Source: Malikia sp.
GTDB lineage: Bacteria > Pseudomonadota > Gammaproteobacteria > Burkholderiales > Burkholderiaceae_C
Assembly: GCF_028687635.1 (NCBI RefSeq)
Contig: NZ_JAQTZS010000011.1
Location: 1 to 64,000 of the forward strand
Direction: 5' to 3'
Length of the DNA: 64,000 nucleotides
The position numbers and the translations under genes are program-made. Within the stretch, counting starts at the first letter, position 1, and the number at the start of each line of letters is the position of its first letter. Below the pieces are notes generated by a model that ran no database searches, had not been told where the DNA came from, and saw nothing but the letters and a program-made list of their open reading frames with translations. Below, piece after piece: positions 19,365 to 33,225 of this stretch.

Positions 19365-20147
19365 TCAAACAGCAAACATCATGGCGGTCAGGATGAAATC
19401 CAGACCGAGGACGGTGAGCGAGGCCATCACCACGGTGCGAGTGGTCGCGCGCGAGACGCCCTCGGGCGTCGGGCTGGCCTCGAAACCCTGCTGCAGCGCG
19501 ATGAAGGTCACCGCGATGCCGAACACCAGGCTCTTGATCAGGCTGTTGCCGACGTCGGCCCAGACATCGACCCCGCCCTGGATCTGGCTCCAGAACGAGC
19601 CGCCATCGACACCGATCATCAGCACGCCAACGACCCAGCCGCCGATGATGCCCATGGCGCTGAACACCGCGCCCAGCAGCGGCATCGTGATGACGCCGGC
19701 CCAGAAGCGCGGCGCCAGCACGCGGTCGATCGGGTCGACCGCCATCATCTCCATCACGCTGATCTGCTCGCCAGCCTTCATCAGGCCGATCTCGGCCGTC
19801 AGCGAGGTGCCGGCGCGGCCCGCGAACAGCAGCGCGGTCACCACCGGCCCGAGCTCGCGGATCAGGCTCAGCGTGACCATCAGGCCCAGCGCGTCGGTGG
19901 AGCCGAACTTCTCCAGGATGTTGTAGCCCTGCAGCGCGAAGACGAAGCCGACGAACAGGCCCGACACCCCGATGATCGCGAGCGAATAATTGCCCAGGAA
20001 GTGGATCTGGTCGCGGATAAGGCCAAAGCGGCGCCAGCTGCCGAAGGTGCCCAGCAGCAGGCGAAAGAACAGCCGCGCGCCATGACCGAGGTCGGCCAGC
20101 CAGCCGCGCACCGCAAGGCCGATATCGGCCGGCGACAGGCGCTTCAT
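19365..20147 (-). CDS. mlaE: MlaE, permease subunit of the phospholipid transporter
   Basis: A 260-residue permease of the MlaE family with about five membrane helices and an amphipathic N-terminus. Family landmarks are LPVVTALLFAGRAG-like GPVVTALLFAGRAGTSLTAE and GLMKAGEQISVMEMMAVDP. It works with the MlaF ATPase and the MlaD ring in the inner membrane. Its start overlaps the mlaF stop by 4 bp. Confidence 0.94.
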   Translation of the reverse strand: MKRLSPADIGLAVRGWLADLGHGARLFFRLLLGTFGSWRRFGLIRDQIHFLGNYSLAIIGVSGLFVGFVFALQGYNILEKFGSTDALGLMVTLSLIRELGPVVTALLFAGRAGTSLTAEIGLMKAGEQISVMEMMAVDPIDRVLAPRFWAGVITMPLLGAVFSAMGIIGGWVVGVLMIGVDGGSFWSQIQGGVDVWADVGNSLIKSLVFGIAVTFIALQQGFEASPTPEGVSRATTRTVVMASLTVLGLDFILTAMMFAV

Positions 20148-20962
20148 GCCGACCTCCCGGCGGCCAGGCCGAAATCCTCCTCGACCGAGGGGCCGGGGTA
20201 ATGGAAACGCACCGGCCCTTCGGGCGACGCGGTCACGTATTGCTGGATCAAGGGATTCTCGCTTTCGCGGATTTGCTGCGGCGTGCCCTGCTGCGCCACC
20301 TTGCCGTTGGCCAGCACGATCACATGGTCGCAGACCGCGAAGGTCGCGTCGAGCTCGTGCGAGACCATCAGGCTGGTCAGGCCCAGCGTGTCGTTGAGCT
20401 GGCGGATCAGCCGCGCGGCGGTGCCAAGCGAGATCGGGTCCAGGCCCGAGAAGGGTTCGTCGTACATGACCAGCTCGGGGTCGAGCGCGATCGCGCGCGC
20501 CAGCGCCACGCGCCGCGCCATGCCGCCCGACAGCTCGCTCGGCATCAGGTGCCGCGCGCCGCGCAGGCCGACCGCCTGCAGCTTCATCAGCACGATGTCG
20601 CGGATCATCGACTCGGGCAGGCCGCTGTGCTCGCGCAGCGGAAAAGCCACGTTGTCGTAGACGTCCTGGTCGGTGAACAGGGCGCCGAACTGGTACAGCA
20701 TGCCCATGCGGCGGCGCATGGCGTAGAGGCCGTCACGGTCGAGCTTTCCGACATCCTGACCGTCAAACAGCACCTGGCCCTGGGTCGCCTTGTTCTGGCC
20801 GCCGATCAGGCGCAGCAGCGTGGTCTTGCCGCCGCCCGAGGCGCCAATCAGCACCGTGACCTTGCCGCGCGGCACATGCAGGTTGATGCCTTCGAGCACG
20901 ACGCGGCCATCCCCATACCCGAAGGTGAGGTCGCGGATTTCAACCAGGTGCGGTGTGGACAT
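20144..20962 (-). CDS. mlaF: MlaF, ATPase subunit of the phospholipid transporter
   Basis: A 272-residue ABC ATPase with Walker A GASGGGKTT, signature LSGGMARRVALARAI, Walker B ELVMYDEPFSGLDPI and switch region LMVSHELDATF. The long C-terminal extension matches MlaF, in which it docks to the partner subunit. It is the first gene of the mla operon and is separated from gltD by a terminator. The promoter must lie in the roughly 100-bp gap; I saw no convincing boxes. Confidence 0.94.
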   Translation of the reverse strand: MSTPHLVEIRDLTFGYGDGRVVLEGINLHVPRGKVTVLIGASGGGKTTLLRLIGGQNKATQGQVLFDGQDVGKLDRDGLYAMRRRMGMLYQFGALFTDQDVYDNVAFPLREHSGLPESMIRDIVLMKLQAVGLRGARHLMPSELSGGMARRVALARAIALDPELVMYDEPFSGLDPISLGTAARLIRQLNDTLGLTSLMVSHELDATFAVCDHVIVLANGKVAQQGTPQQIRESENPLIQQYVTASPEGPVRFHYPGPSVEEDFGLAAGRSA

Positions 20963-20987
20963 GGGAGGGGGAAGGCTTGAAAATGAC

Positions 20988-21010
20988 GAAGGCCGGTCTG
21001 GCCGGCCTTC
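20988..21010 (-). terminator. Rho-independent terminator between gltD and mlaF
   Basis: GAAGGCCGG at 20988-20996 and CCGGCCTTC at 21002-21010 form a perfect 9-bp stem with a 5-nt loop. On the minus strand it is followed by GTCATTTTC, a short T-rich stretch. It lies about 60 bp after the gltD stop and just upstream of mlaF on the same strand, so it probably ends the gltBD transcript. Confidence 0.7.
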
Positions 21011-21067
21011 ACATGATAAGGGATACAGGAAAACCCTAGATCGGATCAGACCATACCCCCCTGCGTA

Positions 21068-22549
21068 TCAACGCGGCAGCTGGGTCGAGCCCATCAGGAA
21101 CTCGTCGACCGCGCGCGCGGCCTGACGGCCTTCGCGGATCGCCCACACCACCAACGACTGGCCGCGACGGATGTCGCCGGCGGCGAAGACCTTGGGCACG
21201 CTGGTCGCGTAGCCACCGACCAGCGACTCGCTGGCCTTGGCGTTGCCGCGCGCGTCCTTCTCGACGCCGAAGCCGTCGAGGATGGTCGCCACCGGATGGA
21301 CGAAGCCCATCGCCAGCAGCACCAGGTCGGCCTGGTATTCCTTCTCGGTGCCGGGGATCTCGACCAGCTTGCCGTCCTTCAGCTCGACCTGGACGGTCTT
21401 GAGGCTGGTGACCTTGCCGTTCTTGCCGATGAATTCCTTGGTCGAGACCGCGAACTCGCGCTTGAGGATGCCCTTCTCGGCGCTCTCGTCGTGGCTGGAG
21501 CTGGTGCGCAGCTTGAGCGGCCAGTAAGGCCAGACCAGCGGCTTGTTCTCCTGCTCGGGCGGCATCGGCATCACTTCGAACTGGGTCACGCTGGCGGCAC
21601 CGTGACGGGTCGAGGTGCCCACGCAGTCGCTGCCGGTGTCGCCACCGCCGATCACGATCACATGCTTGCCGTCGGCGCGCAGCTGGCCCTTGAACTTGCC
21701 GTCGGCGTTGACCTTGTTCTGCTGCGGCAGGAACTCCATCGCGAAATGGACGCCGTCGAGCTCGCGGCCCGGCACCGGCAGGTCGCGCGACTGCTCGGAG
21801 CCGCCGGTCAGCAGCACGGCGTCGAAGTCCTGCTTGAGCTGCTCGGGGCTGATGCTTTCCTTGGCCCAGTTGGTGACCTTGGAGCCCTCGGGCAGCTGGC
21901 CGATCAGCACGCCGGTGCGGACCTTGACGCCTTCGGCTTCGAGCTGTGTCATGCGACGGTCGATGTGCGACTTGTCGAACTTGAAGTCGGGGATGCCGTA
22001 GCGCAGCAGGCCGCCGACGCGGTCGTTCTTCTCGAACAGGGTCACGTCGTGACCGGCGCGCGCCAGCTGCTGGGCAGCGGCCAGGCCAGCCGGACCAGCG
22101 CCGACGACGGCGACCTTCTTGCCGGTCCGGACCTTGGCCAGCTGGGGCTTGACCCAGCCGTTTTCCCAGGCCTTGTCGATGATCGCGTGCTCGATCGACT
22201 TGATGCCGACCGGGTTGCCGTTGACGTTGATCACGCAAGCCGCCTCGCAGGGCGCCGGGCAGATGCGGCCGGTGAACTCGGGGAAGTTGTTGGTGCTGTG
22301 CAGCACCGCGCTCGCGTTCTGCCAGTCCTGGTGGTAGACCAGGTCGTTGAAGTCCGGAATGATGTTGTTGACCGGGCAGCCGTTGTTGCAGAACGGGGTG
22401 CCGCAATCCATGCAGCGCGCGCCCTGGATCTTGGCCTGCTCGTCGCTCAGGCCGATCACGAATTCCTTGTAGTGCTTGACGCGCTCGGCGACGGGCTTGT
22501 AGCCCTCTTCGATGCGCTCATATTCCATGAAGCCGGTGACTTTTCCCAT
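21068..22549 (-). CDS. gltD: Glutamate synthase small subunit
   Basis: A 493-residue NADPH-oxidising subunit of glutamate synthase. The N-terminal cysteines CMDCGTPFC and CP..(N)..CPAPCE hold iron-sulfur clusters. [21 protein letters not shown] binds [23 protein letters not shown] is the NADPH-binding fold. It feeds electrons to GltB for conversion of glutamine and 2-oxoglutarate to two glutamates. It starts 57 bp after gltB, with AGGAAAG before the ATG. Confidence 0.97.
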   Translation of the reverse strand: MGKVTGFMEYERIEEGYKPVAERVKHYKEFVIGLSDEQAKIQGARCMDCGTPFCNNGCPVNNIIPDFNDLVYHQDWQNASAVLHSTNNFPEFTGRICPAPCEAACVINVNGNPVGIKSIEHAIIDKAWENGWVKPQLAKVRTGKKVAVVGAGPAGLAAAQQLARAGHDVTLFEKNDRVGGLLRYGIPDFKFDKSHIDRRMTQLEAEGVKVRTGVLIGQLPEGSKVTNWAKESISPEQLKQDFDAVLLTGGSEQSRDLPVPGRELDGVHFAMEFLPQQNKVNADGKFKGQLRADGKHVIVIGGGDTGSDCVGTSTRHGAASVTQFEVMPMPPEQENKPLVWPYWPLKLRTSSSHDESAEKGILKREFAVSTKEFIGKNGKVTSLKTVQVELKDGKLVEIPGTEKEYQADLVLLAMGFVHPVATILDGFGVEKDARGNAKASESLVGGYATSVPKVFAAGDIRRGQSLVVWAIREGRQAARAVDEFLMGSTQLPR

Positions 22550-22606
22550 TTGCTTTCCTTTGCGGGGCAGGACTCGCGCCCTGCCCCCTGAATCGAGTTT
22601 GACGGA

Positions 22607-27355
<4,749 letters not shown>

Positions 27356-27423
27356 GCCAAACTCCTCAAATAAGCGTTAACCCGAAGAGGATAGACGATT
27401 CCCCCCCCACAAGCAAGCAAAAA

Positions 27424-27495
27424 AATTGGGGTCAGAGACCAATTTAATTGGACTTGAAACAGAGAGGAAATAAATTGGGGACAGAGTAAAGACCC
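27424..27495. repeat. REP-like sequences associated with the RAYT transposase
   Basis: Two related units, AATTGGGGTCAGAGACCAATT-like at 27424-27444 (an imperfect hairpin) and AATTGGGGACAGAGTAAAG at 27473-27491, lie between gltB and the RAYT gene. Strings of this kind (TTTACTCTGNCCCCAATT on the other strand) often flank REP-associated tyrosine transposases in betaproteobacteria. The rest of the 27356-27530 gap holds a C-rich run and, presumably, the gltB promoter. Confidence 0.5.
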
Positions 27496-27530
27496 TCGGT
27501 GGCACCGAGTGTCCAGTCGCCATCGGCTTA

Positions 27531-28241
27531 TCAAGCAACCGGCTCGGGCGCTGGCTGCACCGCACGCGGGCGACCAGCCCTACCCTTTTCGAGGCGACGG
27601 CCGGTCTGCTCGCGCAACTGCGCCAGGAAACCCGCCCCCCCCAGCGGCCAGCCCTGCACGACGGACTCGGACAAGTCCCGCTGCTGCACCGCACTCAGGC
27701 CCTGGTGCACCAGTTCGGCGTAGGCGGCCTCGCGCGCAAACGGCGTGTTGCCCAAGGACCACACCAGCGGATGCGGCGTCAGCCATTTATCGTGGCGCAA
27801 TCCGATGTAATGGCCGTGACTGGACCAGGGGTAGAGTTCCGCAGCAGGAACCATGCCAGCCCGCACCGGATTGAGATCGATATAGGCCATGCACACCAGC
27901 AGATAGCGCTCGCTGTCGATCACGGTCGAGCGGTAGCGCCCCTCCCAGAGCGTGCCGCTGCGGCCGTGACGCAGGTTGAAGCGCCGCACATAGCCGCGCC
28001 CCAGCGACTGCATCAGGCGCGACAGCGCACCGTCTTGCTGCGGCGTCAGCAGCAGGTGCAGGTGGTTGTCCATCAGCACATAGGCGTGGACCTGCACCTT
28101 CTCGCGCTGCGCCAGCTCGGCCAGCTGGGACAGGAAGAATTCGCGGTCCTCGCGATCGATGAAGACGGCCTGCCGGTTGTTGCCGCGCAGGATCACATGA
28201 TGGGGCACACCGGTGACGGCCAATCGGGGCAAGCGGGCCAT
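27531..28241 (-). CDS. REP-associated tyrosine transposase (RAYT)
   Basis: A 236-residue Y1/HUH-type transposase. It has MARLPRLAVTGVPHHVILRG at the N-terminus, the HUH pair in DNHLHLLLTP, GTLWEGRYRSTVID with a catalytic-tyrosine helix (YLLVCMAYIDLNPVRAGMV) and YPWSSHGHYIG. RAYTs are single-copy domesticated relatives of IS200 transposases that process REP hairpins. The start at 28241 is chosen because the upstream frame only shadows the MFS gene. REP-like units sit just downstream. Confidence 0.9.
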   Translation of the reverse strand: MARLPRLAVTGVPHHVILRGNNRQAVFIDREDREFFLSQLAELAQREKVQVHAYVLMDNHLHLLLTPQQDGALSRLMQSLGRGYVRRFNLRHGRSGTLWEGRYRSTVIDSERYLLVCMAYIDLNPVRAGMVPAAELYPWSSHGHYIGLRHDKWLTPHPLVWSLGNTPFAREAAYAELVHQGLSAVQQRDLSESVVQGWPLGGAGFLAQLREQTGRRLEKGRAGRPRAVQPAPEPVA

Positions 28242-28251
28242 GACGATTCCT

Positions 28252-29445
28252 TCAGTGGAGGCGGCGCTGCAACAGCACCGCCAGACCGAGCCCGGCAGCA
28301 CAACAGCAGACCGTGAACCACCAGGCCGGCGACCAGTCACCCCCCTGGCGGGCGACCAGCCAGGCCACCGCCGGCGGCCCGGCAAACTGTCCCAGCGAAG
28401 ACAACTGCTGCATCCAGCCGACCGTGGTCGACACCGTGTGCCCGCTGGGCGCCAGCCGCACCGCCAGGCTGAACAGGGTGCCGGGTATCAAGCCACCCAC
28501 CGAGGAAAAGACCAGCACCGCCACGAACTGCCCGGCCGGCCCCACCACGCCCGAAAAAGCGACCCAGCAGGCCAGACCCATGACGCCATAACCGATGGCC
28601 AGCAGATGACCGGGCCGCCAGTGACGCGCCAGCAGGCGGCCGGCGGCCACGTTGCCGATCGCATTGGCCCCGGCTGCGGCGGCGCTCAACACCCCCGAGA
28701 CGCCGAGCGACCAGCCGGCCTGGGTCTGGATGGTGGGCAGGAAGCCGACCACCGCCAGCCACTGCCCCGAATACACGAAGAAGGCCAGCGCCACCAGCCA
28801 GGGTCCCGAGGAGGACAAGGTCTGGCGCAGCCGCCGGCCCCAGCCCGGTCCCGGCGCCGCCGTCGAGTGCCCGGGGTCCGGCGGCACCCGCAGCCAGACC
28901 ACAACGGCCCAGCACAGGGTCAGCCCGGACAGCAGCAGCCAGGCCCAGCGCCACCCCAGCGCGGCATAGAGTCCAGGCCCCAGCAGCATGGCCAGGGCGA
29001 CCCCCGTCGGCATGTAGCCGCCCCAGGTGCCCAACAACCGATTCAGCGACGGCGGATCCTGCACCAGGCGCCGGATCAGGCCAGGCGCCGGCAGGACGGT
29101 CAGCAACAGGCCGACCCCCTCCAGCATGCGCGCGACCAGCAGCAGCGGCACCCGGGACGCCATGGCGCCCAGCGCACAGCCCAGCGCCAGCAGGCAAAGC
29201 CCCAGCAGCATGGTGCGGCGCAGTCCCGCCCGGTCCGCCAGCAGCCCGGCCAAGGCCCCCAGCAGCATCCCGGCCACCTGCATCACCGACAGCAGAAAGC
29301 CCGCCTGAACCAGGGTCAGGCCCAGCTCGGCGCGCAGGATCGGGATTCCCGGCGGCAACTTCCCCACATGCAGGGCCGCCACCACGCCGGCGGCGATCAC
29401 CAGCCAGGCGGCCCGGCCGTTCAGCGCCTCAGGCGCAGCAGGCAT
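28252..29445 (-). CDS. MFS transporter (CynX/NimT-like)
   Basis: A 397-residue major facilitator with about 12 hydrophobic helices and a cytoplasmic loop after helix 2 ([14 protein letters not shown]) of the MFS GxLaDrxGrk type. The substrate is not evident. The start overlaps the aroB stop by 17 bp, so it is read with the aroB transcript. In related genomes I would expect dgt between aroB and gltB; here this gene and the RAYT take that place. Confidence 0.82.
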   Translation of the reverse strand: MPAAPEALNGRAAWLVIAAGVVAALHVGKLPPGIPILRAELGLTLVQAGFLLSVMQVAGMLLGALAGLLADRAGLRRTMLLGLCLLALGCALGAMASRVPLLLVARMLEGVGLLLTVLPAPGLIRRLVQDPPSLNRLLGTWGGYMPTGVALAMLLGPGLYAALGWRWAWLLLSGLTLCWAVVVWLRVPPDPGHSTAAPGPGWGRRLRQTLSSSGPWLVALAFFVYSGQWLAVVGFLPTIQTQAGWSLGVSGVLSAAAAGANAIGNVAAGRLLARHWRPGHLLAIGYGVMGLACWVAFSGVVGPAGQFVAVLVFSSVGGLIPGTLFSLAVRLAPSGHTVSTTVGWMQQLSSLGQFAGPPAVAWLVARQGGDWSPAWWFTVCCCAAGLGLAVLLQRRLH

Positions 29446-30586
29446 CGATGACCTCGGCCACCAGCGCGTCGGGCGCGCCGCGCACCACGGCCCGGCCGGC
29501 GTCCTCCACCAGCACGAACTTGATCTCGCCGGCCTCGGCCTTCTTGTCGACCCGCATCAGCCGCAGATAGCGCTGCGCGTTGCTCAAGCCCTCGCAACCT
29601 TCGCCATGGCCATGCTTGAGTTGCGGCCCGCGCACCGGCAGGCCAGCGGCCTCGACCAGCCGCACCAGCCGCTCGACCTTGTCCGCCGACAGCAGGCCCA
29701 GGCGCTGGGACAGGCGCGCGGCCATCACCATGCCGCAACCCACGCCCTCGCCGTGCAGCCACTCGCCGTAGCCCAGGCCGGCCTCGATCGCGTGACCGAA
29801 GGTATGACCGAAGTTCAGGATCGCGCGCAGGCCCGCCTCGCGCTCGTCCTGGCCGACGACCTCGGCCTTGATCTCGCAGCTGCGCTGCACCGCGTGCGCC
29901 AGCGCCTTGGGGTCGCGCGCGCGCAGCGCCGGCAGGTTCGCCTCGATCCAGTCCAGGAAGGCCAGATCGTGGATCGGGCCGTACTTGATCACCTCGGCCA
30001 GGCCCGCGCTGAGCTCGCGCTCGGGCAGCGTCTGCAGCGTGTCGAGATCGCAGACCACACGCGCCGGCTGGTAGAAGGCGCCGATCATGTTCTTGCCCAG
30101 CGGGTGATTGATCGCGGTCTTGCCGCCCACCGACGAATCCACCTGCGCCAGCAGCGTGGTCGGCACCTGCACGAAGGGCACGCCGCGCATGTAGCAGGCG
30201 GCGGCAAAGCCGGTCATGTCGCCCACCACGCCACCGCCGAGCGCGAACAGCACCGTCTTGCGGTCACAGCCGCGCGACAGCAGCGCGTCGAAGATCAGGT
30301 TCAGCGAGTCCCAGCTCTTGTACGCCTCGCCGTCGGGCAGGGTCACAAGATGGATCTGCGGATAGTGGCTGCTCAAGGCCTGCTGCAGCCGGGCAGCATA
30401 GAGCGGGCCGACCGTCGTGTTGGTCACGATCAGCGCCGACGCGGCCTTGGGCAGGCCCGCCCAAGTGGCCGGATCGTCCAGCAGCGAGGAACCGATCAGG
30501 ATGGGATAGCTGCGCTCGCCCAGTTCGATCTCGACGCGGGCATGGACTTGGCCGCCCACGGGCGGCTGGAAGGTGGCTTGGGTCAT
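29429..30586 (-). CDS. aroB: 3-dehydroquinate synthase
   Basis: A 385-residue NAD- and metal-dependent enzyme of the shikimate pathway (DAHP to 3-dehydroquinate). Landmarks are [54 protein letters not shown] and the metal-binding [10 protein letters not shown]. The N-terminus carries a roughly 17-residue extension before the RSYPILIG start of the domain. It is 9 bp after aroK, as in most Proteobacteria. Confidence 0.96.
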   Translation of the reverse strand: MTQATFQPPVGGQVHARVEIELGERSYPILIGSSLLDDPATWAGLPKAASALIVTNTTVGPLYAARLQQALSSHYPQIHLVTLPDGEAYKSWDSLNLIFDALLSRGCDRKTVLFALGGGVVGDMTGFAAACYMRGVPFVQVPTTLLAQVDSSVGGKTAINHPLGKNMIGAFYQPARVVCDLDTLQTLPERELSAGLAEVIKYGPIHDLAFLDWIEANLPALRARDPKALAHAVQRSCEIKAEVVGQDEREAGLRAILNFGHTFGHAIEAGLGYGEWLHGEGVGCGMVMAARLSQRLGLLSADKVERLVRLVEAAGLPVRGPQLKHGHGEGCEGLSNAQRYLRLMRVDKKAEAGEIKFVLVEDAGRAVVRGAPDALVAEVIDACCA

Positions 30587-30595
30587 CCCGCTAGT

Positions 30596-31126
30596 TTAGC
30601 GGGGCATGGACTCCGGCAAGGCGCCGGCGAGCTCCAGCTGCATCACGATCATGTTGACCAGGGTGGCGACCGAGGGCCGGCCGGTCTCGACCACGTAATG
30701 CGCGCAGTCGCGGTACTGCGGATCGCGCGCCTCGTAGAGGTCGCGCAGCCGCTGCAGCGGATCAGCCACCAGCAGCAGCGGCCGACCTCGGTCATGCTTG
30801 ATGCGGCGATAGATGTCCTCGGGCGTCGAGCGCAGGTAGATCACCTGGCCGCGCGCCTTCAGGAAACCCCGGGTCGCCTCGCGCATGCAGGAGCCGCCGC
30901 CAGTCGACAGCACCACGTTCGGACCCCGGGTCAGGTCGTCGAGCGTGTCCTGCTCGATGTCGCGGAAGCGCGCCTCGCCCTCGCGCTCGAAGAACTCGCG
31001 GATCGAGCAGCCGATGCGCTCCTCGATCACGTGATCGGAGTCGATGAAGGGCACAGCCAGCCGGCGGGCGAGCTGGCGCCCGACAGTGGATTTGCCTGAA
31101 CCGGGCAGGCCTACCAGTACGATCAA
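30596..31126 (-). CDS. aroK: Shikimate kinase
   Basis: A 176-residue P-loop kinase that phosphorylates shikimate. Walker A is GLPGSGKST at residues 6-14. Asp in FIDSDHVIEERIG and the Arg/Gly of FRDIEQ and STGGGS bind shikimate. The lid is RGRPLL. No ATG is available near the domain start: I choose the TTG at 31126-31124, 8 bp after the Ig-like lipoprotein stop. A CTG four codons upstream is an alternative. Confidence 0.94.
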   Translation of the reverse strand: MIVLVGLPGSGKSTVGRQLARRLAVPFIDSDHVIEERIGCSIREFFEREGEARFRDIEQDTLDDLTRGPNVVLSTGGGSCMREATRGFLKARGQVIYLRSTPEDIYRRIKHDRGRPLLLVADPLQRLRDLYEARDPQYRDCAHYVVETGRPSVATLVNMIVMQLELAGALPESMPR

Positions 31127-31134
31127 TCTGTCTC

Positions 31135-33192
31135 TCAGTCCAATGAAACGGTGAGGGGCGATGATACGACGCCACTTGGCGACTTGGTCGTGAAGATCAA
31201 ACGATCACCCACTGCGGCATAACAGTCTGAGAGCGCAACCGTAACCGTTCTCGGGCTGACCATATTCGGGACGGTGTCAACCAAAGTTTGGATGCTCCAA
31301 GGAATGTCTGTAACGACCTCACAAATAGAAATACCAAGGTTGAGCCTTGACCCCGTATAAGGAGCAGCATAAACCTGAGTGCCCGTCGGCATGCTGTTCC
31401 CGTTAACATCCTGGACGACCACGGATACCGATGTCACCTCTTGGAAGTTGTTGTTATTGATAGTGACAGTGCGCGTGGTAAGCGTCGAGGATGCAAAGAC
31501 TGGCGCCGAGCTTGCGAACACCACCTGCGCCTGCCGCCGCACGTCAGCAGCACCCCAGACCCCGTCACAAGTATTAGGCCGCCCATCGAGAAGGATAGGG
31601 CGTTTGATACTACCCGGCAGTGTTGGACAAGCCAGACTCCCAGCACGTGGCACTGAGAACTCGCCTGTGTCGTATGCTTCGTGCTGGTCGGCATCCATCA
31701 GAGCATTGCCCATGTCCGTGAACGCCTCGCCGAGATCGTAGACATTGTTTCCATTAGCATCGACGAAGTCCTCCTCGCCTGGCACATAGGCCATGACCAC
31801 TGCACGTCCACCAGCAGGGCGAGGGTTTTGACTGAAGAGTGTCGATTTGCAGACAGAGGTCTCGCCCGGCACTCCATCGGTGACATAGCAGGTGGGCGGG
31901 ATCATGACGCCCGCTGAGCTGACGAAGTTCACCTGGGTGCCTGCGGGCACGGGGTTGCCGACCCTGTCGGCCAGACGGACGATGACATCGGTTTTCACAC
32001 CATCCAGGTTTAAGCCCTCGATGCTGAACTTCTCCAGGCTCAAGCTCAACCGGCTCTGGACGGCGACGCCGCGAGCCACGGTAAGGACATTGGAATAGGC
32101 CTGGACGGCTGCATTGACAGTGGACACTGCCTTGACCAGCACCGAAGTAGGCACAGTACCGGAATACACCGGCACCTTTACAAGGCCAGCGGAGTCGCTG
32201 GTCACCGTCACCACACTCGTGTTGCCTTTGGTGCCTAGCGACACCCCGGTCGTGATCAGACCAGCGCTACCGCCCGCCGCAGGGTTGACAAGGGAAAGGC
32301 TAACGCTGTGGTTACCCAAGGCGGTTCCGTTGACGTCGACCACCTTGAACACCACATCCGACTGAGTCGCACCGACCGAACCCTGCAGGTAGATGATCTG
32401 CGGAGTGGCACTCGCGAACTGGATGTTGGTGGCTTGGGTCGGTAAGACTGAGATCGTGCCTTGAACAGGACTCGCACCAGCCGCCGAAGCAGTGATGGTC
32501 ACCTGCGAATTGGCGCAAGCAGCTGCGTCGGCCGTGTAAGTGACGGATGCCTTGCCACTTGAGTCAGTGGCTGTCGCTGCGGGCAGCACGGTTCCACAAG
32601 AGACCGCAAAAGTGACCTGAACCGGCGTGCTGGTCGCTGCTACGCCGTTGATCTTCGCCATTACGGCGACAGGGCGATTGCCGTAGGCAGCGAGCGCCGT
32701 TGTTGTTCCGACATCGAGATTGTCGAGCGACAGCGACAAGGGAGTTATCTGGTAGTCCTTGGTCGCAACAATAGCTTCGCCATCGATCAGGGCCGTGACG
32801 CTCACGGTACCTGCCCCTGCCGCCGTTATGGAGGCCGAACTAATCTGAACCGTAGCAGTACCTGTCGAGTCAGTCAGGACATCGGACGCAGGGCTGATCC
32901 GAATCAGCTTGGCATCGCCAACGAAGGAAACCTTCTTCCCGGCTACAACCGCCCCCTTGGCATCCTTCAAGGTTGCTTTGACCGTTGCCAGCCCAGCTGC
33001 CCCCAAGGAGGTCGTGACAGCATTTGACTGGTCATAAATTTCGACTGAAATGGATGCCTTGGATGTCGAACCGCCCCCACCCGTTCCTGCATTGGAGCCC
33101 CCAGCAGGCGTCCCCGCACTCCCCCCACCCCCACCGCAAGCCACCAGCGCCAGCGCCACCCACAGCGCCACGAGCCATTTGAAGATCTTCAT
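31135..33192 (-). CDS. Ig-like (Big_1-type) surface lipoprotein in the pil-aro operon
   Basis: A 685-residue predicted lipoprotein: MKIFKWLVALWVALALVAC gives a lipobox with Cys19, followed by a Gly/Ser/Thr-rich linker. The rest is beta-rich with repeated bacterial Ig-like modules (for example DAKGAVVAGKKVSFVGDA, TDSTGTATVQISS and DSSGKASVTYTADA), as in invasin/intimin Big_1 domains. A segment near residue 480 (DANGNNVYDLGEAFTDMGN then MDAD) resembles calcium-binding EF-hand or dockerin loops. Base composition is less GC-rich than its neighbours. It sits between pilQ and aroK, normally adjacent genes. The function is unknown; a surface or pilus-associated adhesin is an inference. Confidence 0.75.
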   Translation of the reverse strand: MKIFKWLVALWVALALVACGGGGGSAGTPAGGSNAGTGGGGSTSKASISVEIYDQSNAVTTSLGAAGLATVKATLKDAKGAVVAGKKVSFVGDAKLIRISPASDVLTDSTGTATVQISSASITAAGAGTVSVTALIDGEAIVATKDYQITPLSLSLDNLDVGTTTALAAYGNRPVAVMAKINGVAATSTPVQVTFAVSCGTVLPAATATDSSGKASVTYTADAAACANSQVTITASAAGASPVQGTISVLPTQATNIQFASATPQIIYLQGSVGATQSDVVFKVVDVNGTALGNHSVSLSLVNPAAGGSAGLITTGVSLGTKGNTSVVTVTSDSAGLVKVPVYSGTVPTSVLVKAVSTVNAAVQAYSNVLTVARGVAVQSRLSLSLEKFSIEGLNLDGVKTDVIVRLADRVGNPVPAGTQVNFVSSAGVMIPPTCYVTDGVPGETSVCKSTLFSQNPRPAGGRAVVMAYVPGEEDFVDANGNNVYDLGEAFTDMGNALMDADQHEAYDTGEFSVPRAGSLACPTLPGSIKRPILLDGRPNTCDGVWGAADVRRQAQVVFASSAPVFASSTLTTRTVTINNNNFQEVTSVSVVVQDVNGNSMPTGTQVYAAPYTGSRLNLGISICEVVTDIPWSIQTLVDTVPNMVSPRTVTVALSDCYAAVGDRLIFTTKSPSGVVSSPLTVSLD

Positions 33193-33225
33193 GCTTGGTT
33201 TCCCTCTCGTTGTGTAGATCCGGGC

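Noticed and set aside
27531-28241. RAYT gene as an IS200-type insertion sequence
   Set aside because: RAYT proteins are single-copy and lack IS ends. The surrounding hairpins are REP-like, not IS left and right ends.
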